From the NCBI RefSeq assembly GCF_025685425.1, contig NZ_JAGTAS010000022.1, positions 1 through 64,000 of the forward strand: 64,000 bases of DNA. Reading direction: 5' to 3'. The notes below the pieces were generated by a model. The model saw nothing but the letters and a program-made list of their open reading frames with translations. It had not been told where the DNA came from and ran no database searches. Position 1 is the stretch's first letter, and each line of letters starts with the position of its first letter. Shown in pieces: positions 33,097 through 42,622 of this stretch. The DNA comes from Terriglobus albidus. GTDB taxonomy: Bacteria > Acidobacteriota > Terriglobia > Terriglobales > Acidobacteriaceae. The position numbers and the translations under genes are program-made.

Positions 33097-34029
33097 TCGT
33101 ACGACCTGCTGAAACAGGGACGAAGACAATAGACTTGCGAACTGGCTGTCCGAAGACGCGTAAGCGACCGTGATGGTTCCGCTGTTGGAGCTGATCGTTG
33201 TGTGATCGAGCGCCTGCTTCTCGTCGGTTGAGCCCGAGGTCTGCTTGTACATGGAGACCGCCTTCATCAGGGAAGCAATCGTCGCGGCCGTTACCGTGTC
33301 GGAGGTCACCACCGACATATCGAACTTCACACCGTTGGAGAAGTCCATGGTGTAACGCGAGCTCTTCATGCGGTTGCGTACCGTGTCGTAGTCAGCCAAT
33401 TGCGAGGCATCGCCCATGACGCTCTTCATCATCGTCTGGGTCCCCTTCTGGTCCAGAAGACTCCAAACCGCCTTGTCATCGACGTTGGGCATCTCGGAGG
33501 CAAGATCGCCATTCAGGAAGTTAGGAATATTGCCATCGCGCGCTTCCAGCGATGTGCGCACAGCATTCTTATCGCCGAAGACCATTGTCGTCTGGTTTAG
33601 CCAGACGACGCTCATGCCCTGAGCGCCCATGGGATAGATCGCGTTATTGCGCAGCATGGTTGGCTTGATCTTGTTTTTAGCGAAATAGGCCAGAATATCC
33701 CGGGTGCGGAACTGGCCCTGAGCGATGCCGATAATGTTGGTCGTACTTCCTTCGCCGGTCCTGTAGGCCACAAAAGCGAGATTGTCGGCATCCTGATCGA
33801 CCTTCAGGCCGGAGCTCTTCAGCGCCGATTCCAGCCGCTTTAACTCCGGAGGGAGAACCCTGTCCTTGAGCGCCATGGCGGCCGAGGAGTTCTGCATCGC
33901 GCGGTAGTCCACGGTAATAATCTGCTGCACGTCACGCGGGATTGCGGACTTGGCATCCGACGACAACTGCGCGGCCGGAGCAGTTGCGGCTGCAGCAGCC
34001 AGCAGCATTGCCATGAGGGTCTGTTTCAT
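33094..34029 (-). CDS. Secreted hypothetical protein, 311 aa
   Basis: A signal peptide (MKQTLMAMLLAAAAATAPAAQ) precedes a soluble mixed alpha/beta chain with no motif I recognise. Segments such as PRDVQQIITVDYRAMQNSSAAMAL and GMSVVWLNQTTMVFGDKNAVRTSLEARDG recall the repeated domain of secreted acidobacterial proteins of unknown function. No membrane helix, lipobox or catalytic signature is visible. It is monocistronic. Its stop codon lies inside repeat copy 6 and the terminator at 32936 follows. Confidence 0.78.
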   Translation of the reverse strand: MKQTLMAMLLAAAAATAPAAQLSSDAKSAIPRDVQQIITVDYRAMQNSSAAMALKDRVLPPELKRLESALKSSGLKVDQDADNLAFVAYRTGEGSTTNIIGIAQGQFRTRDILAYFAKNKIKPTMLRNNAIYPMGAQGMSVVWLNQTTMVFGDKNAVRTSLEARDGNIPNFLNGDLASEMPNVDDKAVWSLLDQKGTQTMMKSVMGDASQLADYDTVRNRMKSSRYTMDFSNGVKFDMSVVTSDTVTAATIASLMKAVSMYKQTSGSTDEKQALDHTTISSNSGTITVAYASSDSQFASLLSSSLFQQVVR

Positions 34030-34132
34030 TGTTCTGTGGTTCCTTCTATCTTGGGGGTTGTCTGCCGCCAGAGCACTGGCTACAGTGATTCTCTCTCATC
34101 TTCAGACGGATGCAACCCGGCCTCGGTTACCT

Positions 34133-35053
34133 TTACGGCCATTTGAGGGGATGCTTTAGCCGGCGTTCCAGTACTTTCATCTCCGGATCAAACCCCGGAA
34201 CCTGACTCACCCAGGCCGCAGACGGATCATACGCCTGCTCTGGAATCAGACCAATCAGTTCCCCATCAGCGATGCTCGATCCGTGACGGGCCGCAAGCTG
34301 GCGGGCGCGCTCATGCACCTCCGCAACCGGCGTGCGCTGAAAATCTGTGATATTGATACTCACCTGCGCCCTGCCCTGCGCCAGCACGCCCATCGCCTTG
34401 ATACCGTACATGCCGCCGCCGGAGGCGCGAATCTCTTTGGCGATGGCACGGGCAATCGCGACATCCGGATCATGCAGGTAGATGTTGTATGCAATCAGGA
34501 ATCTACGCGCGCCCACCGCGGAGGCGCCGGCGGTGGCGTGCAGATCCGGCCCACCGATGTCCGGCCGGCGAGCCGCATCCTTGCGGACCGCATCGCGCAA
34601 TCCTTCGAACTGGCCGCGCCGTACGTCTTCGAGGTTTACACGATCCGGACGAGCCGCAGCAGCCTCGTAGAAGTACACAGGAATCCCATACCGCAGCCAG
34701 ATCTGCTGACCGGCCTGGCGGGCTAGCATGGCGCACTGAGGGAGCGCGTAGTTCGCCACCGGAACGAACGGGATTACGTCAGCGGCGCCGATGCGTGGAT
34801 GGACGCCCTCCTGACGGGTAAGGTCAATCAGTTCCGCTGCCTTCCCCGCTGCACGGATGGCCGCCTCCGCCACCGCCTCGGGGGCGCCGGCAATGGTCAC
34901 CACGGAGCGGTTATGGTCGTTGTCCAGCGAATAGTCCAGCAGACTCACGCCTTCTACCTTCATGGCGGAGACAATCGCGCGTACTTTCTCCGGGCTCACA
35001 CCCTCTGAGAAGTTCGGAACGCATTCAATGATGGGACTTCCTACTTCCACCAT
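34133..35053 (-). CDS. ftcD: Glutamate formimidoyltransferase
   Basis: It transfers the formimino group of N-formimino-L-glutamate (from histidine degradation) to tetrahydrofolate. The protein is 306 residues and consists of the formiminotransferase N and C subdomains only; the cyclodeaminase domain of the bifunctional enzyme is absent, as in many bacteria. Characteristic stretches are IIECVPNFSEG near the start, LDYSLDNDHNRSVVT, HPRIGAADVIPFVPV and ARAIAKEIRASGGGM. The ATG at 35053 overlaps the end of the upstream pagL-like gene by 13 bp. No other hut gene is in the window. Confidence 0.9.
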   Translation of the reverse strand: MVEVGSPIIECVPNFSEGVSPEKVRAIVSAMKVEGVSLLDYSLDNDHNRSVVTIAGAPEAVAEAAIRAAGKAAELIDLTRQEGVHPRIGAADVIPFVPVANYALPQCAMLARQAGQQIWLRYGIPVYFYEAAAARPDRVNLEDVRRGQFEGLRDAVRKDAARRPDIGGPDLHATAGASAVGARRFLIAYNIYLHDPDVAIARAIAKEIRASGGGMYGIKAMGVLAQGRAQVSINITDFQRTPVAEVHERARQLAARHGSSIADGELIGLIPEQAYDPSAAWVSQVPGFDPEMKVLERRLKHPLKWP

Positions 35054-35751
35054 GTGTATCCCACGTTGAATTGCAACGACACATTCACTCCAGGATTCCG
35101 ATCGCCCATTGAGGCGTTGGAGATATGGATCGCGTTGGCGCCAAAATCGATAGAACGTCTCGGCTTCACAAAATAGTGCATACCCACACCAGCCTGGGGC
35201 GTGAAATTCCAAACCGAAGTCTCAGAGTTTGGTCCCGTATTCGCCAGGTTGATAACCGTTGCCGAACCATACGGGGGATACTTATGGTTCGTCCAGATCA
35301 AACCGCCTGCGCCCTGAACCCATGGCATCACCCTCCGATGGTTCGTCAGATTCCAGCGCAGAATAACCGGCGTCAACGACATACCGTGATATGTCCCACC
35401 CACGGTATATGGCGACGAACACACCGTCAGCGACGAGTTGCACTTCACGCGTTGAAACGTCGGCACATTCGACTGCCAGTACGGAAACAGCTCTGCTGCA
35501 AACTCGAATTGTCCTTTGAAAAAACCGGAGCCGAGTTCCGGCGTCAGCACCTTACCTACATGAACGCCGGCCATGATGAACTTGTAGCCGCTGCGATTGT
35601 CTGTAACACCTACGCCTCCCTGAACCAGAGGACCATACTCCCAGCCGGGATGACTAGCAACTTCACGTACGGGAGACTGTATGGTGGTCTGCGCCAACGC
35701 CGGCATCGCCAGAGCAGCACTCATCAATGAACTCACGATCCACTTCTTCAC
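35041..35751 (-). CDS. PagL-like lipid A 3-O-deacylase
   Basis: This is an outer-membrane beta-barrel esterase of the PagL/acyloxyacyl hydrolase family, 236 residues. A signal peptide (MKKWIVSSLMSAALAMPALAQ) is followed by alternating amphipathic strands. The family signature near the C-terminus is HISNASMGDRNPGVN, with the catalytic His-x-Ser pair, and the chain ends with an aromatic residue pair as outer-membrane barrels often do (YTWWK). It removes an acyl chain from lipid A. It overlaps ftcD, an unrelated cytosolic enzyme, which looks like incidental compaction. Confidence 0.82.
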   Translation of the reverse strand: MKKWIVSSLMSAALAMPALAQTTIQSPVREVASHPGWEYGPLVQGGVGVTDNRSGYKFIMAGVHVGKVLTPELGSGFFKGQFEFAAELFPYWQSNVPTFQRVKCNSSLTVCSSPYTVGGTYHGMSLTPVILRWNLTNHRRVMPWVQGAGGLIWTNHKYPPYGSATVINLANTGPNSETSVWNFTPQAGVGMHYFVKPRRSIDFGANAIHISNASMGDRNPGVNVSLQFNVGYTWWK

Positions 35752-35827
35752 TTACGCTTCCCTCTCCATACAGAAGAAAGCCGCCGAATCTGCCGGCGGC
35801 TCTCCACTCATATTCCTTCAGTGTGAA

Positions 35828-36568
35828 TCAGCCGGCCACCTCGGCCATTTCCATATCGAAGTTGGAGTACACATTCTGCGTATCGTCCAGGTCTTCGAGC
35901 GTCTCCAGCAGACGATTCATCGCCGCCGCTTGCGGGCCTTCGAGTTTCTGATAGGTCGAAGGAATCATTGTCACCTCAGCAACTTCGGGAGTAATGCCCG
36001 CGCCTTTCACTGCCGCAAGAACAGCGTCGAAATCTTTGGGAGCGGTCAGCACTTCCCAGCTATCGCTGTCTCCGGACAGGTCATCCGCCCCGGCATCAAG
36101 AACGATCTCGGTCAGCTTATCCTCGCTCACCGCGTCCTTCGCCACCACGATCAGGCCTTTCTTTGAGAACATGTAACCCACTGAGCCAGACTCGCCAAGG
36201 TTGCCGTTGTTCTTCGAAAAGGCATGGCGGATTTCACTCACCGCGCGGTTACGGTTATCGGTCAGCACTTCGACGATGACCGCGACACCACCGGGGCCGT
36301 AACCCTCGAAGGTGATCTCTTCGTAGGTCGCGCCTTCAAGCTCACCAGTGCCGCGCTGAATGGCGCGCTTGATGTTATCCGCCGGCATATTCTCAGCCTT
36401 AGCCGCGGCAACCGCTGTACGCAGCCGGGGATTGCCGTCTACATCACCGCCGCCCTGTTTCGCAGCGATCTGGATTTCCTTGATCAGGCGCGTAAAGATC
36501 TTCCCGCGCTTGGCATCCAGAGCGCCCTTCTTATGCTTAATTGTTGCCCATTTTGAGTGGCCGGACAT
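35828..36568 (-). CDS. YebC/PmpR family protein
   Basis: The protein is 246 residues and belongs to the widely conserved YebC family (TACO1 in mitochondria), described as DNA-binding regulators and as factors that help ribosomes through difficult sequences. The signature [28 protein letters not shown] is at the N-terminus, with [14 protein letters not shown]-like text ([19 protein letters not shown]) near 90. Length and motifs are typical. It is transcribed away from the pagL-like gene's start, with a separate promoter likely. Confidence 0.93.
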   Translation of the reverse strand: MSGHSKWATIKHKKGALDAKRGKIFTRLIKEIQIAAKQGGGDVDGNPRLRTAVAAAKAENMPADNIKRAIQRGTGELEGATYEEITFEGYGPGGVAVIVEVLTDNRNRAVSEIRHAFSKNNGNLGESGSVGYMFSKKGLIVVAKDAVSEDKLTEIVLDAGADDLSGDSDSWEVLTAPKDFDAVLAAVKGAGITPEVAEVTMIPSTYQKLEGPQAAAMNRLLETLEDLDDTQNVYSNFDMEMAEVAG

Positions 36569-36660
36569 TGCGGTTCCCTACCAGTTCCGTGTGAAATCTT
36601 TGCCTTCAGGCACCCATCGATTCTACCACTTGGAGCGCCATTCCTCCGCAATCCGCCAGC

Positions 36661-37155
36661 CTATACCTCCGGTTCACTGAGAAGGCTTTCCAGATTCAAT
36701 GGGCGTGTATACATCTGTAACTCGCCGGACTCAGTCCTCGGCCACAGCTCCCGTGGACGATCCCAGTAAAGCTCCACTCCATTCTGATCCGGATCGCGCA
36801 GATAAAGCGCCTCGGAGACACCGTGATCGGCAACACCCTCCAGTGAAATCTTCGCTGCGATCAGCCTTCGTAAAGCATCTGCAAGATGCGCGCGCGTCGG
36901 ATACAGGATCGCGGTGTGATACAGCCCCGTCGTTCCAGCAGCGGGCGGTTTTCCTCCACGGCTCTCCCACGTATTCAGGCCGATGTGATGGTGGTACCCA
37001 CCGGCCGAGAGAAAGGCCGCCTGGTCCCCCAGCCGGGCAGTAATGTCAAAACCGAGCACTCCGTGATAAAAGGCGAGTGCCCGGTCCAGATCGGATACCT
37101 TCAGATGCACGTGCCCGATTCGGGCTCCTGCAGTGATCGCTGAAGTCTGTGGCAT
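36661..37155 (-). CDS. VOC family protein (catechol 2,3-dioxygenase-like fold)
   Basis: The protein is 164 residues with one visible vicinal-oxygen-chelate unit and part of a second. It opens IGHVHLKVSDLDRALAFYHGVLGFD and contains YHHHIGLNTWESRGG and LRDPDQNGVELYWDRP. The metal ligands H (HVHLK), H (HHIGLN) and E (VELYWD) are present, so a metal-dependent enzyme is plausible. The substrate is unknown. It lies 23 bp downstream of glgA on the same strand. Confidence 0.85.
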   Translation of the reverse strand: MPQTSAITAGARIGHVHLKVSDLDRALAFYHGVLGFDITARLGDQAAFLSAGGYHHHIGLNTWESRGGKPPAAGTTGLYHTAILYPTRAHLADALRRLIAAKISLEGVADHGVSEALYLRDPDQNGVELYWDRPRELWPRTESGELQMYTRPLNLESLLSEPEV

Positions 37156-37178
37156 ACGGGTCTTTGATGACGTTGAAC

Positions 37179-38627
37179 CTAACTACGGTTCATAATCGTC
37201 CGCTCGTAGACCTTCACATACTCCTTCGCCGGACCATCCCAACTGAAGTCCTGCTGCATTCCCCGCTGCATCATCGCGGTCCAGGTAGGCTTATCCTGGA
37301 AAGCCTTGAGAGCACGCTTGATGGTGTCGAGCATTGCCCAGGCAGAGTAACCCCAGAATTTAAAGCCATTCCCGCTGCCATCCGCCTGCTCATCAATGGT
37401 GTCCTGCAAGCCTCCGGTCGCACGCACGACCGGAATGGTACCGTACTTCAAGGAATAGATCTGGTTCAGGCCGCAGGGCTCGTAACGGGAAGGCATCAGG
37501 AAAATATCGGCTCCCGCCTCAATCTTGTGCGCCAGTACATTGTTGTAAGCAACACGTACCCGCATCTTTTGTGGAAAGCGCTCTGCAAGGCCGGTGAGCA
37601 GATGCTCGTAGTAAGCCTCTCCCGTGCCCAGAGCTACGAGAGCGACGTTTTCTTTCATCAGATCTTCCGCAGCCTGGGCGATCAAATCGAATCCTTTCTG
37701 CGTTGCAAAGCGCGACACAATTCCGATGACAGCGGTATCGTCATGTACGCCATCGAAACCGAAGGCGTGCAGCAGATCGCGCCGGCACTCCTTTTTGCCT
37801 GCCAGATCCTCGGGCGTGTAGTGATCGGCGATCAAAGGATCAGTCGCAGGATCCCACTGCTCATAATCGACACCATTCAGGATTCCCACCAGATCACCAG
37901 AGCGGCGTCGTAACGTGTCTTCCAGACCGCTTCCGAATTCGGCAGTCTGAATCTCCTGAGCATACGTGGGACTCACGGTGGTAATCGCGTCAGCGTAGAC
38001 AATGCCACCTTTCAGGAAGTTCACGTTGTCGTATTGCTCCAGCTTGTCCATCGTGAACATGTCCCAGGGAAGCAACAGGTGCTGCATCGTCTGCGGCGGA
38101 AACCAGCCCTGATAGCCGGCATTGTGGATGGTGAGAACCGTCGGCACCTTGCGGAAGACCGGATCAAAGAAATAGGTCGAGCGCAGGTAGACAGTCATCA
38201 TCGCGGCCTGCCAGTCATGGACATGGAAGACATCAGGCACGCCTAACACCTTTGCAGCTTCAATCACCGCACGGCTGAAGAGTCCGAAGCGCTCGGCATT
38301 GTCTGGATAATCGCCGGTCGGTGTTGCATAGAGGCTTTCGCGGTCAAACAACTCCGGGCAGTCAATAAAGTAATACTGCACGCCTTCCGTCTTGCCGCCG
38401 TCGAGCACTCGTACAAAGCGGTTGTAGTACTCAAACGGGATTGTGATGCTTGGCACTACCACGCCAGCATGTGGCGCCAGTTTGGCAACCTGTCGATAGT
38501 ACGGCAGAAAAACTTCAACCTTATGCTCAAAGCGGGCCAGAGCCTGCGGCAGAGCACCTACAACATCAGCCAAACCGCCTGTTTTCGCCCATGGTGTGCA
38601 CTCTGAAGCCGCAAAGACAATATGCAT
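37179..38627 (-). CDS. glgA: Glycogen synthase (ADP-glucose type)
   Basis: This is a GT5 glycosyltransferase extending alpha-1,4-glucan from ADP-glucose. The protein is 482 residues. The nucleotide-sugar lysine motif is KTGGLADVVGALP (about 15-27), DVFHVHDWQAA lies near 127, and the C-terminal loop MPSRYEPCGLNQIYSLKYGTIPVVRATGGLQDT near 378-410 contains the conserved glutamate and the STGGL-like TGGL. No other glycogen genes are adjacent. The intergenic region to rsmA contains no repeat. Confidence 0.94.
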   Translation of the reverse strand: MHIVFAASECTPWAKTGGLADVVGALPQALARFEHKVEVFLPYYRQVAKLAPHAGVVVPSITIPFEYYNRFVRVLDGGKTEGVQYYFIDCPELFDRESLYATPTGDYPDNAERFGLFSRAVIEAAKVLGVPDVFHVHDWQAAMMTVYLRSTYFFDPVFRKVPTVLTIHNAGYQGWFPPQTMQHLLLPWDMFTMDKLEQYDNVNFLKGGIVYADAITTVSPTYAQEIQTAEFGSGLEDTLRRRSGDLVGILNGVDYEQWDPATDPLIADHYTPEDLAGKKECRRDLLHAFGFDGVHDDTAVIGIVSRFATQKGFDLIAQAAEDLMKENVALVALGTGEAYYEHLLTGLAERFPQKMRVRVAYNNVLAHKIEAGADIFLMPSRYEPCGLNQIYSLKYGTIPVVRATGGLQDTIDEQADGSGNGFKFWGYSAWAMLDTIKRALKAFQDKPTWTAMMQRGMQQDFSWDGPAKEYVKVYERTIMNRS

Positions 38628-38726
38628 CGTTCGTTCTTCTCTCCCGAAGCAGCTAGTCTATATCTCACGGCCGCTTCTCCCTAACTGAGATGCACGTACA
38701 ACATCGCCGGACGCTTCGAACTCACC

Positions 38727-39524
38727 ATGCCGAAACACAAACCGAAACTTGGGCAGAACTTTCTTGTGGATGACAGCGCCCGCCATCGCATCGCAGATGC
38801 CCTTGGCGACATCCGCCAACGCACCGTACTTGAGATCGGTCCGGGCAAAGGTGCGATTACCGATATCCTTGCCGGACGCGCAGGCAGACTGATCGCAATC
38901 GAGCTCGACAATGAGCTCGCTCCAGTGCTCGCCGCCCGCTACGCAGACAGAGAGCACGTCCAGGTCATCCATCAGGATATTCTGGAGACCGATCTCACCT
39001 CGCTCATCCCGGCCGGAGAAAAGGCAGATGTGATCGGCAACCTTCCCTACTACATCACATCGGATATCCTGCTTCATCTCTTCGCCACATCAGCCCATTT
39101 GGATCGGGCTGTGGTGATGATGCAACGAGAGGTCGCCGAACGTATTGCAGCCACTCCCGGCAATCGCGACTATGGTCTGCTTTCGGCGACCTCCCAGCTC
39201 TACTGTCGCGTCGAAAATCTCTTCACCTTGCCTCCTGGTGCTTTCTCTCCTCCGCCCGAAGTCCATTCGACCGTGCTTCGCTTTACCTTTGCGCCACGGT
39301 TCGATGCACTTGGCATTAACGATGCTTCTGGCTTCGACCGGTTCTTGAAGCAGTCGTTTGCTCAGAAGCGCAAGACACTCAGCAACAACCTGCGAAGCGC
39401 GGGCTACGAGGCGCAGCAACTCCGGGAAGCGTGGCCTGCATCGATTCCGCCGCAGGCACGGGCAGAGGCTCTCTCCCTGGAACAGATGGCCGAGTTCTAT
39501 CGCGCACTGCTCGAATCTATTTAG
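38727..39524 (+). CDS. rsmA: 16S rRNA dimethyladenosine transferase RsmA
   Basis: It methylates the two adjacent adenosines of the 16S 3' hairpin using SAM. The protein is 265 residues with KLGQNFLVDD (7-16), SAM motif LEIGPGKGAITDIL (about 35-48) and catalytic IGNLPYYITSDIL (NLPY motif, about 108). Length is typical. It converges with the FecR/DUF6600 gene, and the two stop codons overlap by 8 bp. Confidence 0.95.
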   Translation: MPKHKPKLGQNFLVDDSARHRIADALGDIRQRTVLEIGPGKGAITDILAGRAGRLIAIELDNELAPVLAARYADREHVQVIHQDILETDLTSLIPAGEKADVIGNLPYYITSDILLHLFATSAHLDRAVVMMQREVAERIAATPGNRDYGLLSATSQLYCRVENLFTLPPGAFSPPPEVHSTVLRFTFAPRFDALGINDASGFDRFLKQSFAQKRKTLSNNLRSAGYEAQQLREAWPASIPPQARAEALSLEQMAEFYRALLESI

Positions 39525-41253
39525 GAGAATGCGAGGGCTGCGACGCCGGAGGCGACGAAGGAGCAGGCCGGGACGGAGCCGGTGAAGGCGCTGGAGGCGG
39601 CGCGCTCTGCCGAGGCTGCGGAGCAGGCTGAGGCTGTCGCCAGCTCGCCGGTGGCTCAGGACGCTGCACCGGTTGCGGACGCGGTTGCTGCTGCACCGGA
39701 GGCTGGTTGATGTGTCCCGGCGCGGGACGGCTCTCCACCGGGCGCTCCGGATTTCCGACATTGGTTCCCGGAGCGGGACGTGTCACCGGTTGCGCGGGTT
39801 GCTGCGGTGTCTGACCTCGTGATCCCTGATTGACTGTCGGGCTTACAGTTCTCCATCCACCCGGCATGACCGGTGGCACCGGCTGCGCCTGAATCGGAGT
39901 CGGCGATGCTTGGTTGTCCTGGAGACCCGACGGACGTGTTGGCCGTCCGCTGTCGTCTCTCGGAGCGCGCACGACCCCCATCACTGGCTGCCGGTTGCGC
40001 ATTGGGAAGTCCTTCTGCAGCGACGAACCTACCGCAGAGCCGCCACGCGGTGTATACGGACCACCCACTGGACGCAGCGGTTCAATCTGTTTTCCTGCAA
40101 ACATCACCGGCCGCGGATCGCGCCGTCCGATCGGATGCACCTGAATCGGTCCACGCCGCACCGGAACAATTGGGTGTACACCGCCCGGTCCAATCGGACC
40201 AGGAATCGGCCGACGGATCGGCTTCCACACGCGCGGCGGATTGATGACATTGACCGTCCACACTACACCCGGACCATAGCCCCAGCCCCAACGGCGGCAA
40301 CCGCCTGCCGGAAGCCAGCCCCAGCCAAATCCGTCCCAGTACGACCACGAACCGCAATAGAATGGGGTCCATCCCCAACCGTAGCCTGACACCCAAACGT
40401 ATCCGTATCCCGGATACCACACCCAGTTTCCGTACCCATAGGGATCCCAACTCATATCGACAGCCATGGGAGGCTGCCAGACACGGCCGTATCCGGGCAA
40501 GTCGTACCAGTTGCCGTTCGTATCGAGATCGCTCCAGCCATAGCCGCTATCCTGGGCGTAATCGTTTCGGGCTTCGGTACGTTGCGCCGCTTCGGCTGCA
40601 GCTGCCTGGTCGCGCTCCTCATTCCAGTTGTCCCAACTGTCCTGGCGCACGGACTTCGACAGGAAATACCGTCCACTGTCGGCGGCATCCGGCTCAAACT
40701 GCTCCCCCGCACGGACATTCGCGCTGTAGCCGCCCTCGCGCTCCACATGCAGGCTGCCCTGCATCACCACTACTTCCAGGGGAGCCTGATCCAGACTGAC
40801 ACGGAAAGAGCTGTTTTCTACAGGAGTCAGTGAAGCGGCGCCAGCCTTGAGGAAGTACCCATTCTGATCGGCAATCCGCAGCTCGAAATACGCCATCCCC
40901 TGGTCTAGCGACAGCTGCGTCAGAAATCTACCCTGGTCGGTATTCATCCGGACCAGAGTCAGAGCGCTCTGGGGTGTCAGGCGAACGATGCTGCCATCTT
41001 CAAACTCAATCTCAGCCTGCCCATCGTCGGCCGTGACAATGCGCTGACCTTCAATCAACGGCAGGTTCGCCTGGGCCTCGCCAATCTGGGTGTTGTCGCC
41101 GTACAGCACCTGCACTTTGCCTTGCACAAAGCTCAGACGGGCGGCGCGCATTCCGGGAGCGGGAGCCGATTGCTGACCGGCAAGCCCGATGACTCCACAA
41201 ACGACCACGAATAGCGCCACCAGAATTCCGCGTACTACTCCGAACCGGCTCAT
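39517..41253 (-). CDS. FecR-domain protein with Trp/Gly-rich DUF6600-like region and Pro-rich tail
   Basis: The protein is 578 residues. A signal-anchor (ILVALFVVVCGVIGLAG) precedes a FecR-type beta domain (about 35-185: ARLSFVQGKVQVLYG..IEFEDGSIVRLTPQSALTL). A tyrosine/tryptophan/glycine-rich block (about 235-330, GYGYVWVSGYGWGWTPF-type repeats) is typical of acidobacterial DUF6600 proteins. A long disordered Pro/Gln/Arg tail follows. It is probably an envelope protein facing the periplasm; the role is unknown. ATG 41253 starts the signal-anchor; upstream in-frame codons lack conservation. Confidence 0.82.
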   Translation of the reverse strand: MSRFGVVRGILVALFVVVCGVIGLAGQQSAPAPGMRAARLSFVQGKVQVLYGDNTQIGEAQANLPLIEGQRIVTADDGQAEIEFEDGSIVRLTPQSALTLVRMNTDQGRFLTQLSLDQGMAYFELRIADQNGYFLKAGAASLTPVENSSFRVSLDQAPLEVVVMQGSLHVEREGGYSANVRAGEQFEPDAADSGRYFLSKSVRQDSWDNWNEERDQAAAAEAAQRTEARNDYAQDSGYGWSDLDTNGNWYDLPGYGRVWQPPMAVDMSWDPYGYGNWVWYPGYGYVWVSGYGWGWTPFYCGSWSYWDGFGWGWLPAGGCRRWGWGYGPGVVWTVNVINPPRVWKPIRRPIPGPIGPGGVHPIVPVRRGPIQVHPIGRRDPRPVMFAGKQIEPLRPVGGPYTPRGGSAVGSSLQKDFPMRNRQPVMGVVRAPRDDSGRPTRPSGLQDNQASPTPIQAQPVPPVMPGGWRTVSPTVNQGSRGQTPQQPAQPVTRPAPGTNVGNPERPVESRPAPGHINQPPVQQQPRPQPVQRPEPPASWRQPQPAPQPRQSAPPPAPSPAPSRPAPSSPPASQPSHSPK

Positions 41254-41368
41254 AGGGGACCCCAATTCTCTCACTTGTATTAACGCATGTGTAGAAGAAA
41301 GGTTCTTCCCTAGTTCCAGCCCTGCGGCCCCCAAAAGGCATCTAGCGAAATAGCGTTCGCGGAGGGAG

Positions 41369-42007
41369 CTACTTGCCGTTATTCAGCAGCGCCTCAGCCT
41401 TCGCGCGCACCCGTTCCATCAACGACACATCCTCGACAATCTTCCGCAATGTCGGCTCAATATTCTGGATCTCGAGCGCCCATCCGGTCTTTACCGAATT
41501 GCCAAGCGAGGTGATCTCGGCATCCAGGCCGAGACGATCGAAGCGGTGCAGATATGCGAGGCGCTGGCCGAGCTCCATCGTGAGGGCGATCCCCTGAAAG
41601 ATGGAAGTCACCTTCTGAATCTCTTTGTCATCGGAGTAGTTATAGCTGCAGCTCCCGCTGTCAGAAGATCCTGTCCAGGTAAGGACTTTCTTGCCCGTCT
41701 GCGCCATATTCTTGAGGTGTGTCTCGCATTGCACCTTGCGGAAACCGTCGGTCGCCTTCGCCTCCGCCCAGATGTGCTCAAGATTCTGCGGGCTTACAGC
41801 GATTGGCGCTTCCGTGTCGATTCCCTGCTGATTACGCGCGCGATAGACCCCTTTTCCATCTTCTCCGAGGATGATCTCGTAGTGGGTGGTTTGTACCTGC
41901 GGCCGGTCAAACGTAAAGGTGACGGTCGGTGGCGTCGGGGTTGCCAGTGCTGCCGGCGTAACCTGGAAAACGAAAGAAAGTAGGAAGAGCGTAGTAACGT
42001 GCGTCAT
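41369..42007 (-). CDS. Secreted hypothetical protein, 212 aa
   Basis: A signal peptide (MTHVTTLFLLSFVFQVTPAALA) precedes a soluble chain with a cysteine at VQCETHL and one at SGSCSYNYSDD that could form a disulfide, and a charged helical C-terminus. I recognise no family. The ATG overlaps the ruvC stop by 4 bp, so it is translationally coupled to ruvC although the products act in different compartments. Confidence 0.75.
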   Translation of the reverse strand: MTHVTTLFLLSFVFQVTPAALATPTPPTVTFTFDRPQVQTTHYEIILGEDGKGVYRARNQQGIDTEAPIAVSPQNLEHIWAEAKATDGFRKVQCETHLKNMAQTGKKVLTWTGSSDSGSCSYNYSDDKEIQKVTSIFQGIALTMELGQRLAYLHRFDRLGLDAEITSLGNSVKTGWALEIQNIEPTLRKIVEDVSLMERVRAKAEALLNNGK

Positions 42008-42519
42008 CGTACTCCTGCCAGCGAGATCGCCGACTCTGTCTGCAAAGTATGAATATGAGTGATAGCAATCGCCAGTGCATCTGCGGCGTCGGCCGTTTCG
42101 AACTGGTTCTCAATCTCCAGAAGCCGGGCCACCATGAACTGTACCTGTTCCTTCTTGGCGAGGCCATATCCAACCACTGAGCTTTTAATCTTCAGGGGCG
42201 CATATTCGGCAACCTGCAGATTACAGGCAGCAGCGGCCAGCAGCGCCACACCCCGCACCTGTCCAAGCTTCAGGGCCGACTTCGCGTTCGCGGAGAAAAA
42301 CACGTCTTCGATCGCCACAACATCCGGAGCATAGGCCGTCAACAATCCGGCCAGCTCTGTATAAACCTGATGAAGCCTGATTGGGGTGCGATCCTTTTTG
42401 TTCAGTTTGATCGAACCCGCTGCCACCGGAACCAGTCGGGGAGTACGCGCCCTCTCATCGGCCTCAACGACTCCCCAGCCGGTGAACTCGGTGCCGCAAT
42501 CGATTCCGAAGACACGCAT
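42004..42519 (-). CDS. ruvC: Holliday junction resolvase RuvC
   Basis: This is a dimeric nuclease that cuts Holliday junctions with RuvAB. The protein is 171 residues. Acidic active-site residues are placed as expected: D7 (FGIDCGTEFTGWG), E near 70 (VAIEDVFF) and the C-terminal DAADALAIAITH pair. The conserved SALKLGQVRG..L block is also present. No ruvA or ruvB is next to it. Copy 7 of the palindromic repeat lies about 100 bp upstream. Confidence 0.94.
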   Translation of the reverse strand: MRVFGIDCGTEFTGWGVVEADERARTPRLVPVAAGSIKLNKKDRTPIRLHQVYTELAGLLTAYAPDVVAIEDVFFSANAKSALKLGQVRGVALLAAAACNLQVAEYAPLKIKSSVVGYGLAKKEQVQFMVARLLEIENQFETADAADALAIAITHIHTLQTESAISLAGVR

Positions 42520-42622
42520 GGTGGCAGTCTACCTTCGGAAGGTGCGCCGGGATAGTACCAAACCGCAGTCCCAGGGTGTGTTCACAACGACTTCCGCAAA
42601 CACCTTTACCAGCGCTTCCATC

